A program made the translations under genes and the position numbers. Below, in pieces: positions 7,871-14,591 of a DNA stretch of 26,178 nucleotides (within the stretch, counting starts at the first letter, position 1; every line of letters begins with the position of its first letter). The stretch is taken from NCBI GenBank assembly GCA_964432995.1, contig CAYSPU010000053.1:1-26178 (forward strand). Direction: 5' to 3'. This DNA is from CAYSPU01 sp964432995. GTDB taxonomy: Bacteria; Verrucomicrobiota; Verrucomicrobiia; Limisphaerales; JAHDYP01. The notes beneath the pieces are model-generated. The model ran no database searches. It saw only the letters and a list, made by a program, of their open reading frames with translations, and was not told the DNA's origin.

Positions 7871-9316
7871 CTACCGTGCATCGAGCGACTGCGCATCCCG
7901 GTCGAGTCGAAGCCGGACGATGGTATCGACGGCGTGTTGCGCGTTCTTGGCCACGCGGACCTGGGTTACGCCGTTCTCCTGCGAGACGGTGACCGGGCCT
8001 TTGGTCAGCAGCGCGGCATTCACGACGCGGGCCTCGATGGCGGGCAGCGACAGGGTCTCCTGACCCCGCCAGTCGAACACGTGCAAATAGACATCGCACC
8101 CGCGGCGGGTGCTGACGCCCCAGGGACCGGGTTTGAAAGGGCCGCCGCATGTGGCGTAGACGCTCTTGCCGTATCGCTTGAGCCATGAGCCAAGCTCTCG
8201 AAGGCGTTCGGCCTGAATGCCTTCAACCTGGCCATCCGGCATGGGACCGACGTTGAGCAGGAGGTTGCCGTCGCCTCCTGCGCACTGGAGCAGCGTGCGA
8301 ATGAGTTCAGGCGCCGATTTGAGTTTCTCGTTTGGTTTCCAAGCCCACTGTTCGCCGATGGTGATGCAGGATTCCCAGGGGCGATCGACTTGGAACTTGC
8401 CGACCTCCTGTTCGGGGGTGTCGTAGTCGCCGCCGAAGACGCCGGCGGTGGTGCGTCCTTGCATGCCTTCGCGACCCTTGGTGACGCGGTTGTTAACGAT
8501 AATGGAGGGCTGGAGACCCCGGCAATACGTGTAAAGGTCGACGCCGTATTCCGCCGTCCATGGTTCTTCCCATTCGCCGTCGAACCAGAGGATTCCAAGA
8601 GGGCCGTAGCCCTGGATCAGCTCGGCCAGTTGGGCTTTCAGGTAGAGTCGGTAGCGATCCATGTTCGGGTTTGGCTTGCGAGTCTTGCCGCCCGGGCTGC
8701 CGAGGGGGTAGTCGGGGTGATACCAATCGCAGATCGAGTGATAGGTGCAGAACACGACGCCTTCCTTGCGGCAGGCGGCGGCGAGCTCCGCGACGACATC
8801 GCGTCGGAAGGGGGTATGGGCGATGGTGTAATCCGTCTCGCGGCTGTGCCATAGGCAGAAGCCGCCGTGGTGTTTGGTGGTGAGAACTAGGTAACGGGCG
8901 CCGGCGTCGCGGGCGAGTCGGGCCCACTGGCGGGCGTTGAAGTTGGTGGGATTGAAGCCGCGGTAGAGCTGGTCGTATTCGGCTTCGGGGACCTGGGCGC
9001 CGCGAGACCAGCCGATTTCGGTTCCGCGCAGGCTGACGGGGCCCCAGTGGATGAACAGGCCCAGGCGCGCGTCGCGCCACCAGGTCATGTCGGCCGGCGG
9101 AGGCGGCGTGGCTGCGGGCACTGCTCCAGGGGCGCAAAACGCGGGTGTGCCCCCCAGCAGCGCGGTGGTCAGGACGACAACCGGAAGCCCACGGATGAAC
9201 GCTGGGCGCTGCGTAAACCCTTCATATCCGTGTCCATCCGTGTCCATCCGTGGTTGAACTGCGGTCTCCCTGCTCATGTCCGCTGGTATCCCGAAGAATG
9301 TGTGAGGGGAATTCAT
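7871..9316 (-). CDS. Alpha-L-fucosidase, glycoside hydrolase family 29
   Basis: GH29 enzymes release terminal alpha-L-fucose by a retaining mechanism. The catalytic domain opens with WWRDARLGLFIHWGPVS, followed by GARYLVLTTKHHGGFCLW (the conserved HHGGF region) and YHSICDWYHPDYP. GILWFDGEWE carries the expected nucleophile Asp (codon ending at 8579). A C-terminal beta domain begins around CDVYLHVFDW. The catalytic part is complete and of family length. The N-terminus has a signal-peptide core (LPVVVLTTALLGGTPAFCA), so the enzyme is exported. The start is uncertain: ATGs at 9316, 9277 and 9247 are all in frame, none with a strong Shine-Dalgarno, and the last lies inside a CCACGGATGGACACGGAT repeat that encodes RMDTDGHGYEG. 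I chose the longest plausible form. It is flanked on both sides by repeats and has no operon partner. Confidence 0.9.
   Translation of the reverse strand: MNSPHTFFGIPADMSRETAVQPRMDTDGHGYEGFTQRPAFIRGLPVVVLTTALLGGTPAFCAPGAVPAATPPPPADMTWWRDARLGLFIHWGPVSLRGTEIGWSRGAQVPEAEYDQLYRGFNPTNFNARQWARLARDAGARYLVLTTKHHGGFCLWHSRETDYTIAHTPFRRDVVAELAAACRKEGVVFCTYHSICDWYHPDYPLGSPGGKTRKPNPNMDRYRLYLKAQLAELIQGYGPLGILWFDGEWEEPWTAEYGVDLYTYCRGLQPSIIVNNRVTKGREGMQGRTTAGVFGGDYDTPEQEVGKFQVDRPWESCITIGEQWAWKPNEKLKSAPELIRTLLQCAGGDGNLLLNVGPMPDGQVEGIQAERLRELGSWLKRYGKSVYATCGGPFKPGPWGVSTRRGCDVYLHVFDWRGQETLSLPAIEARVVNAALLTKGPVTVSQENGVTQVRVAKNAQHAVDTIVRLRLDRDAQSLDAR
9229..9257 (-). repeat. CCACGGATGGACACGGAT repeat within the fucosidase 5' coding end
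   Basis: On the minus strand the sequence is CCACGGATGGACACGGAT followed by GGACACGGAT, i.e. a GGACACGGAT-type tandem. The same motif forms the two inverted ends of the element at 15411-15614. Here it is translated as part of the N-terminal extension of the fucosidase. Confidence 0.75.
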
Positions 9317-9736
9317 GTGAGCTCGGTTGGTGGTCTGCTTGGGGGATAATGATTCGGTTGTGGGGGCGACGTCGAGCCTGGAAAGTGAGCTCCGGTAGGT
9401 CGGTGGGACGGTCGGACGGTGGGACGGCCTGCCCGCCGTAGTCCTCATGCACCAAGGCGCGGTCGACGGCCCCGTTCCGGACCGCGGGTCTTCTGGACCC
9501 GCAGCCGAGCGCACACACCCTTTGCTGCGGTTCAAGACGAACCGCGGTCCGGAACCTGCCGGGTGGCGAGTGCCCAACCACGTCCGCGCGTCGACCGACC
9601 GTTCCGGACCGCGTCCCGCGGCCGCGGGATCGACCCGCAGCCGAACGCGCACACCGGTGCGTTCAATGCGCTTCACTCCGGGCTGCTTCACTCCGGGCTT
9701 CCGTCCGCCGAGTCCGTGTGATAGTTGTCACCGGTC
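9317..9736. other. Repeat-rich intergenic region between divergent fucosidase and regulator genes
   Basis: It contains several copies of the family B hairpin repeat (see 9468-9655), a GGTGGGACGGTCGGACGG stretch near 9400-9423 that resembles the end of the array at 14352-14386, and a short duplication CTTCACTCCGGGCT near 9670-9697. No additional gene is evident. Confidence 0.65.
9468..9655 (+). repeat. GGACCGCGGGTC hairpin repeats (family B), copies 2-4
   Basis: At 9468-9522: CCCCGTTCCGGACCGCGGGT, a TCTT loop with GGACCCGCAGCCGAGCGCAC, then ACACCC. A degenerate GCGGTTCAAGACGAACCGCGG hairpin follows at about 9529-9550. At 9598-9655: CCGTTCCGGACCGCG, a GCGGCCGC core, then GACCCGCAGCCGAACGCGCA. 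These share order and motifs with 7770-7830 but lie in the opposite orientation. Confidence 0.65.
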
Positions 9737-10243
9737 ATGCAATCCCACGAATTGCTCCGCGAGGTGTTCTCCAAGGCGAGTGTGAAGCAGGTGTCAAGCG
9801 ACCTGGGCTTGTCGCTCTCGATGGTCTACAAATGGGCCGAGTCCGACGAAGGGAGCGGCAGCGGGGCCACCAACCCCTTGGATCGCATCGAGACCCTGGT
9901 CCGGTCCACAGGCGACACGCGGATCGTGCAGTGGATCTGCGAACGCGCCGGCGGATTCTTCATCAAGAACCCGAAGGCGCACTGGCCGCATCCGCACTTT
10001 CTCATTCCGGCCACGAACCGGGTTGTGCAGGAGTTCGCCGACCTCCTTTCCGTGGTGGCGGCGGCGGCGGCGGACAACCAGATTTCCAAGGACGAATCCG
10101 GTCGGATTCGCAAGCGATGGGAGGACCTGAAGAGCGCCACCGAGTGTTTCGTGCGGTGTTGTGAGGAAGGCAACTTCTCGCAGCTCCGAGAGTGCTCGAG
10201 CGCTTCAGCCGTCGAAGGGAGCCGACCGGCCGCGACGACCTGA
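9737..10243 (+). CDS. CII-like helix-turn-helix regulator, Verrucomicrobia type
   Basis: A 168-residue soluble protein starting at ATG 9737 (MQSHELLREVFSKAS). Residues about 12-32 (SVKQVSSDLGLSLSMVYKWA) read as a helix-turn-helix in which an SLSMVYKWAE recognition helix is followed by a G/S-rich linker, NPLDRIETLVRSTGD and IVQWICERAGGFFIKNP. This order matches phage regulatory CII-like (CP76-type) proteins. The second half is helical, with ending motif KSATECFVRCCEEGNF; the last 15 residues look unrelated and run up to the next repeat. It probably binds DNA as a transcriptional regulator; target unknown. It is isolated among repeats, divergent from the fucosidase gene. Family placement is from remembered sequence style, not a search. 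Confidence 0.65.
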   Translation: MQSHELLREVFSKASVKQVSSDLGLSLSMVYKWAESDEGSGSGATNPLDRIETLVRSTGDTRIVQWICERAGGFFIKNPKAHWPHPHFLIPATNRVVQEFADLLSVVAAAAADNQISKDESGRIRKRWEDLKSATECFVRCCEEGNFSQLRECSSASAVEGSRPAATT

Positions 10244-10249
10244 ACCTCC

Positions 10250-10435
10250 GGCCGCCTCACGCCCGCTCGCCGCTGCTGCGACCGAGGGACCAGCCTCCGC
10301 CAAGGCTACGGCTCGGCAGGCCAGCCTCCGCCAAGGCTACGGCTCGGCAGGCCAACCTCCGCCAAGGCTACGGCTCGGCAGGCCGGTAGCGCTCCGCCGG
10401 ACCGCCCGACGTCTCGGCGGGCAGCAGCACCACCT
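10250..10435 (-). repeat. Family A repeat, reverse-orientation copy
   Basis: It contains, in order, ACCTCCGGCCGCCTCACGCC, CGCTCGCCGCTGCTGCGACC, GAGGGACCAGCCTCCGCC and, after an amplified middle part, CCGGACCGCCCGACGTC and GGCGGGCAGCAGC. This is the reverse complement of the 147-bp unit at 7301-7594. Confidence 0.8.
10292..10384. repeat. Three tandem 31-bp units inside a family A copy
   Basis: The unit AGCCTCCGCCAAGGCTACGG + CTCGGCAGGCC occurs at 10292, 10323 and 10354; the third copy starts AACC instead of AGCC. The same unit occurs only once in the family A copies at 7301, 7448 and 11117, so it was locally amplified here. Confidence 0.9.
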
Positions 10436-10590
10436 GCCGGACACGCTGCCAAACCCGCCAGAGCCAAACCCCCGCCGGCGATGCCAAACAAAGGAACGGG
10501 ATGGGTGCGGAGAGAAGACGCCCGTGTCCGGGTTCGCTCCCGACAGCCTTTGTTTCTTTGTTCCTTGGTTGTTTGCCCCCCGGACTTGGA

Positions 10591-10666
10591 ACAGAAGCAC
10601 GCCAAGAACCGCAGAGAGACTGGTTTGCCGGCTGCTCTCGCTCTGCGGTCCTTGGCGATCTTCTGT
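10591..10666. repeat. ACAGAAG-type inverted-repeat element, copy 1
   Basis: The left arm ACAGAAGCACGCCAAGAACC + GCAGAG faces a right arm that on the minus strand reads ACAGAAGATCGCCAAGGACC + GCAGAG (about 23 of 26 identical), with an interior of roughly 24 bases. An outer pair (TTCCTTGGTTGTTT near 10561, AAACAACAAGGAAT near 10667) extends the dyad. It is a noncoding hairpin element. Confidence 0.8.
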
Positions 10667-10706
10667 AAACAACAAGGAATCTGGCGCACCCTTTGGTTCG
10701 GATTCA

Positions 10707-10812
10707 ACAGAAGCTCGCAGAGAACCGCAAAGGCATGTTTACCCGCGTATTCCTTTTGTGCCTTCTGCTTGTCGCGGCCCATGCCTCTCTGCGGTTCTTC
10801 GCGGCCTTCTGT
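10707..10812. repeat. ACAGAAG-type inverted-repeat element, copy 2
   Basis: The left arm is ACAGAAGCTCGCAGAGAACC + GCAAAGG; the right arm, read on the minus strand, is ACAGAAGGCCGCGAAGAACC + GCAGAG. The ends match copy 1 (10591-10666) while the interior differs, so the ends define the family. The terminal motif also resembles the ends of the elements around the GxxExxY gene. Confidence 0.75.
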
Positions 10813-10932
10813 TCAACATCGTGTGTGCAACCACCTGCTCCTTGGTTGTGTCCACCGGCGGCTTCGGATCCCGACGCAGTTCACGGGCAGAAGCGGACTT
10901 GCGGGCACACGATCCGTTCCACGCTCTTCTAC

Positions 10933-10958
10933 GGCGCCCTCGGAGAGGTCGCCCTACC
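10933..10958 (+). repeat. GGTAGGGCG-type element, half copy
   Basis: GGCGCCCTCGGAGAGGTCGC followed by CCTACC is identical to the right end of the full element at 869-894. No matching left end was found nearby. Confidence 0.75.
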
Positions 10959-11116
10959 TCATGCTTTTGCGCACTCGTGGATGGTGGGAGCGCCCGGCCC
11001 GGGCGTTCGCGAACATTGACGATTGGGGGTTTTACATTGGGATCTGCTGCGCAATCCCAAATCGAAAATCCCCAACTCCAAATCCCCAATCTTCGATTGT
11101 CGCCCGTGCCGCGGCT

Positions 11117-11263
11117 GCTGCTGCGACCGAGGGACCAACCTCCGCCAAGGCTACGGCTCGGCAGGCCGGTCGCGATCCGCCGGACCGCCCGACGTCCCGG
11201 CGGGCAGCAGCCACACCGGCCGCGACGGCCTGAACCTCCGACCGCCTCACGCCCGCTCGCCGC
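11117..11263 (-). repeat. Family A repeat, second reverse-orientation copy
   Basis: It has CTGCTGCGACCGAGGGACC, one AACCTCCGCCAAGGCTACGG unit, CCGGACCGCCCGACGTCCC and then ACCTCCGACCGCCTCACGCC. It ends CGCTCGCCGC where the next unit would begin. It matches 10250-10435 without the triplication. Confidence 0.75.
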
Positions 11264-11504
11264 CGAACGCGCCTCAGCGCGAACGGCCCGCACGCAGCGA
11301 TTGCTCGCCGCGCACGGGCCGTCACGCTTTCCCGCCATCGTCGCGCCGGGGGGGCTCACGCCGCTACGGGCACGATGCCCCCGCCCGCACCCGCAGGCTC
11401 AGGAGGCTGGCAACCACACGCGTTTGCCTGTCCATCGATTCCCGAACCGACGCCGCCGGCAGGAGAATATCCCACACCCCGGAGAACCGCTCCACGGACC
11501 ATCG

Positions 11505-11530
11505 GGTAGGGCGACCTCTCCGAGGGCGCC
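11505..11530 (-). repeat. GGTAGGGCG-type element, half copy, opposite orientation
   Basis: GGTAGGGCGACCTCTCCGAG followed by GGCGCC is the exact reverse complement of the sequence at 10933-10958. It lies about 35 bases beyond the stop codon of the Calx-beta protein gene on that gene's downstream side. Confidence 0.75.
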
Positions 11531-11564
11531 GCGAGGAGCAGTCAGCGGAGCAAGTGCTTCCGAC

Positions 11565-14024
11565 CTAGTCATCCATCTCGACCGCCTCGACCACCGCCGG
11601 CCGGACGCGGTAGAAGCGGTTCCGCAACTGCTGCGTCGTTTCCGGATCAACGAAGCGCACCCGCCCCGTCTCATCCGCCAGCGCGTGCGTCACCGGGAAC
11701 CAGGTCGTCAGATCGTCCGAGACCTCCACGCAATACGGCATCCCCGCCGTCCCGGGCAGCGCCACTTCGCAGTCGCCTGGGGACAGGGAACGCACGTTCG
11801 GATCGAAGCCGTCGTCGTCCACAATGACGGCGCAGGCGCGATCCGGCCATCCGAGGCGGTAGGCGGCCGTCGCGGAATCCGATGAAGGCGGTTGCAGGGT
11901 GAGGACGACCGTTTCCCAGTGTTCTTCGTCGTTGTCGTTCACGGGGGTGATCACCACGCGCGCCGACCGTTTCCCGGCCTCGACGGTCACATCTTCGGCC
12001 ACGAATTCGTAATCGACGCCGTTGTCGGCGGTCCCGCGGAGCGTGAACCGGACGTTCAGCGGTTCGGTGATCGGCCCCGTGCGCCGGATCCTGAAGGTGG
12101 CGGTGTTGGGTGGCAGATTGTCGGGGCGTTCGGCGGCGCGCGGATCGGTGGCCACCACCATCACCAACGGCGGCAGGGCGCCATCGATTACCTCGACAGG
12201 CACCTCCTCCGAGACACCGGAAGCGCCGTCGTCATCCAGCGCCCGGGCGGTGAGAACGTACTCTCCCGCCGTCGCACCCTTCCAGGTGAACGTGAACACT
12301 TGCCGGTCGCAGTCCGCATGCCGATCGGAGTCCGGACGCCCGATCGCCGGATCGACGGCTTCCTGCTCGCCGATCTTCTCGCCGTCCGCGTAGAACTCCA
12401 CCTTGGCGATGGCGCCATCGGGATCGAGCCCGGCGGCCACGATCGCGATGTCGGCCGGCGCCTGGAACGTGGCGTTGGGCAACGGCTTCACAATGCGAAT
12501 GCGAGGCGGTTGGTTCGCCGGCTCGTCGCCATCCCGAATCTTGGCGACTGCCCGGTCAAGCGCGCCCACCCGGTAACAGCCCGGTGGCGGTGGCCAGATG
12601 GCGATCCAAGGTTGGTCCTCGAGCCGAACCACCACGCTCTCGGTCCCTTCCACCAGGTCGTCGGCGAGCGGATCGACCACGACGCGCGCGCTGCGGCTTT
12701 CGGCGGGGATCGTCACTTCACCGGACAACAGGGCGTAATCGACGCCGTTTTCGGCTGTCCCGCCAAGTTGGTATTTGACCTTGAGTTCATCGGTGAGACT
12801 GCCCGTGCGCTGCACGACGAAGATCGCCTGATCGACCAGGCCGTCCGGCGCGGGTTCGGCCGCCAACGGGTCGAGGGCCACCACCGTGACGGTGGGCGGC
12901 AGATGATCGGGGACAACCACGATGCCGACCGGCAGGGACCAGCCGTGCCGCCCGTCGTCGTCCGTGGCTCGAGCCCGCAACACGTGGCACCCAGGCTCGG
13001 CGTCCACCCACTGGAACGTGAACGTCTGCTCCAGCCCGGGATCGGGCTTGACCAGGAAGGCCATCTCCACGGTGCCAATGAGTCGGTCGCCGCTGTAGAA
13101 GTCCATTCGCGGCACGTACCCATCGGGGTCCACCGTCACCGCCGTGATCGGAATGGTCGCAGGCGCGGTGAAGACCTGGCCGTTGGCCGGCTCGGTGATC
13201 TTGACCCGCGGGGCCAGGTTCATTGGCGGCACCAGCGCGTCGCGGATGCTGGCCAGCGCGGAAGCCGGCGTGCCCACGGAATACGGCGGCGGAAAGACAT
13301 CGAGCGGCGATGGCGTGAGCGTGATCCTCACCGTCTCGGTCCGTTCTTCGAGGTTGTCCCCCAGGGCGTGAATGCGGATCGTGGCGGTCTCTCTCCCCGG
13401 TTCGAAGGCCGCCTGTCCGGAGAGCAGGTCGTAGTCGACGCCGTTGACGGCGCTGCCGGCGATCTCATACCAGACCACCAGCGCATCCGCGGTGTTGCCA
13501 CGCCGGTACACGGTGAACTCGGCGTCATCGACCACGGTCAGCAGCCCCGGTTCGCTGGCCACATCGTCGGTCGCCTCGATCGATACGATGGGCGATACCT
13601 GAGGATCGACAACGGTGATCGTGACCGGGGCGGAGACCCCTGTCTGCCCCTCGTCGTCCGTGGCGACCACGGTCAACTCGTAGGCGCCAGCCGGCACCCC
13701 CGTCCAATCCATCCGGAAGGAGTAGATCAACCCCGAGTCGTCCCGGGAGACCGGATCGGGCGCAACGACTCCGAGACTGGTGCCGTTCGCAAAGAACTCG
13801 GCCGAACGCACCTCGCCGTCCGCGTCGTGCGCCGCGGCCAGCAAGCGGATATCCGCAGGCGCGCGGAATGTCTCTCCCCCCAAGGGATGGATCAACTTCA
13901 CTGAGGGCGGGAGATTCTCGGCGCCGGTTGTTTGCGCCAGGGAGATTGCTGCGGGAAGAACCGAGAGAAGCGCCGCTCCCACAATGAAGCGGCAGTAACT
14001 GGACTTCATCCTCATAAGTCGCAT
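11565..14024 (-). CDS. Secreted modular protein with three Ig-like/Calx-beta pairs
   Basis: An 819-residue protein; MRLMRMKSSYCRFIVGAALL begins a signal peptide ending near SLAQ. Three modules follow. Each starts with a bacterial Ig-like domain (PPSVKLIHPLGGETFRAPAD; APRVKITEPANGQVFTAPA; PPRIRIVKPLPNATFQAPAD, each followed by a V/M-x-FY-x-G/D strand). Each then has a Calx-beta domain with the hallmark G-x-DY...G...E-x-x-E-x-V pattern (NGVDYDLLSG, NGVDYALLSG, NGVDYEFVAE). Calx-beta domains usually bind Ca2+ through acidic loops, and LGDNLEERTE and PLADDLVEGTE fit that. The last 80 residues contain YCVEVSDDLTTWFPV and end FYRVRP plus a short acidic tail, again the FYR-type C-terminus. It is probably an extracellular adhesin or matrix protein; no enzyme motif is seen. 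ATGs at 14015 and 14009 are alternative starts. It is monocistronic as far as can be seen. Confidence 0.85.
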   Translation of the reverse strand: MRLMRMKSSYCRFIVGAALLSVLPAAISLAQTTGAENLPPSVKLIHPLGGETFRAPADIRLLAAAHDADGEVRSAEFFANGTSLGVVAPDPVSRDDSGLIYSFRMDWTGVPAGAYELTVVATDDEGQTGVSAPVTITVVDPQVSPIVSIEATDDVASEPGLLTVVDDAEFTVYRRGNTADALVVWYEIAGSAVNGVDYDLLSGQAAFEPGRETATIRIHALGDNLEERTETVRITLTPSPLDVFPPPYSVGTPASALASIRDALVPPMNLAPRVKITEPANGQVFTAPATIPITAVTVDPDGYVPRMDFYSGDRLIGTVEMAFLVKPDPGLEQTFTFQWVDAEPGCHVLRARATDDDGRHGWSLPVGIVVVPDHLPPTVTVVALDPLAAEPAPDGLVDQAIFVVQRTGSLTDELKVKYQLGGTAENGVDYALLSGEVTIPAESRSARVVVDPLADDLVEGTESVVVRLEDQPWIAIWPPPPGCYRVGALDRAVAKIRDGDEPANQPPRIRIVKPLPNATFQAPADIAIVAAGLDPDGAIAKVEFYADGEKIGEQEAVDPAIGRPDSDRHADCDRQVFTFTWKGATAGEYVLTARALDDDGASGVSEEVPVEVIDGALPPLVMVVATDPRAAERPDNLPPNTATFRIRRTGPITEPLNVRFTLRGTADNGVDYEFVAEDVTVEAGKRSARVVITPVNDNDEEHWETVVLTLQPPSSDSATAAYRLGWPDRACAVIVDDDGFDPNVRSLSPGDCEVALPGTAGMPYCVEVSDDLTTWFPVTHALADETGRVRFVDPETTQQLRNRFYRVRPAVVEAVEMDD

Positions 14025-14255
14025 AGCGGAATTGTTGAATGCTCCTTCGTCTTGCTAGACCCATGCCAAGAAGCGGGACGCTCCGCCGTCCGGCCAATCT
14101 GACTCGGCCACAGTTGGTTAGGATTCCTCGGTTACCGACGACAACCAGGACAAAACGGACCCGGGTGGGGAATCAGCCCCAGCGCTCACCGTCGGGAGCG
14201 GGGCTGTTTCCCCAGGGTGCGCCGGCACGGCGGCACGGCGGCGAGTCGGCGCGGC

Positions 14256-14351
14256 GGCAAGTCGGCAAGTCGGCGAGTCGGCAAGTCGGCGAATCGGCAA
14301 GTCGGCGAATCGGCAAGTCGGCAAGTCGGCAAGTCGGCGAGTCGGCAAGTC
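14256..14351. repeat. Tandem array of twelve 8-bp units
   Basis: Twelve contiguous octamers without any indel: GGCAAGTC (8 copies), GGCGAGTC (2) and GGCGAATC (2), interleaved. Degenerate related units (GGCACGGC, GGCGAGTC, GGCGCGGC) precede it. As 8 is not a multiple of 3, changes in copy number would shift any reading frame running through it. Confidence 0.95.
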
Positions 14352-14394
14352 GGTGGGACGGTACGACGATGGGACGGTGGGACGGCATCCGGTG

Positions 14395-14490
14395 ATGAAT
14401 CGCGGGCAGCGAGGAGGAGCGCTGTTCCTGGATGATGCCGATTGGCGCCGGTTTCTGGGGGCGGTGCCCGAGTTGCCGGAGCGTTTCGGG
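14395..14490 (+). pseudogene. Remnant of a REP-associated (Y1-type) transposase
   Basis: The frame from ATG 14395 reads MNRGQRGGALFLDDADWRRF and continues LGAVPELPERFG. This corresponds to the start of RAYT/Y1_Tnp proteins, which typically read YHVMNRGNRRE-(A/L)-(I/L)FLDD-x-DR-x-RFL-x-x-L. The usual upstream strand is replaced by the end of the tandem array (the preceding residues are GRHPV). After residue 32 the similarity ends and neither the HxH nor the catalytic Tyr region is present, so only about 30 codons remain. It is a fragment, not a working enzyme. Confidence 0.7.
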
Positions 14491-14517
14491 CACCAAAGCA
14501 AAGGGCTCAAACACCGA

Positions 14518-14534
14518 CCTTCGACAGTCGAAGG
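14518..14534. promoter_or_regulatory. Perfect 8-1-8 palindrome
   Basis: CCTTCGAC-A-GTCGAAGG lies about 60 bases downstream of the trpF stop codon. With a one-base spacer it is better suited to a protein-binding dyad or a replication/repeat end than to an RNA hairpin. No function is assigned. Confidence 0.35.
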
Positions 14535-14591
14535 AAGTCCTGGAGGTGCGTTGCCAGGTCACGACCTGCGGCCACACTGCGGCACGGCCAA

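Larger units (their letters stand above)
10244..11564. other. 1.3-kb gene-free region made of interspersed repeats
   Basis: Reading both strands I find only repeats: two family A blocks (10250-10435, 11117-11263), a 31-bp tandem triplet (10292-10384), two hairpin elements of the ACAGAAG type (10591-10666, 10707-10812), two half copies of the GGTAGGGCG element, and an AT-richer dyad at about 11015-11100 (GATTGGGGGTTTT facing AAATCCCCAATC). Long open frames across it change character with each repeat and show no domain. I see no gene here. Confidence 0.75.
14025..14591. other. Intergenic region with tandem array and transposase remnant
   Basis: From left to right: the leader of the Calx-beta gene (-), a GGCACGGC/GGCGAGTC-rich lead-in, the exact 8-bp array (14256-14351), a GGTGGGACGG stretch, the Y1 transposase remnant (14395-14490), a perfect 8-1-8 palindrome (14518-14534), and the end of trpF (-). 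No intact gene lies here. Confidence 0.7.

Noticed and set aside
7161..8186. 341-codon minus-strand frame downstream of the fucosidase
   Set aside because: It consists of translated repeats and overlaps the fucosidase C-terminus out of frame.
10161..11885. 574-codon plus-strand frame covering the repeat field
   Set aside because: Its translation changes character at every repeat boundary (for instance the 31-bp tandem), has no start context and runs into the 3' end of the Calx-beta gene.
11892..13904. 670-codon plus-strand frame over the Calx-beta gene
   Set aside because: It has Arg/His/Gly-rich low-information sequence and no motif, and is opposite a gene with repeated recognisable domains.
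14256..14351. CRISPR array
   Set aside because: The units are 8 bp with no spacers and no cas genes nearby; this is a simple tandem repeat.
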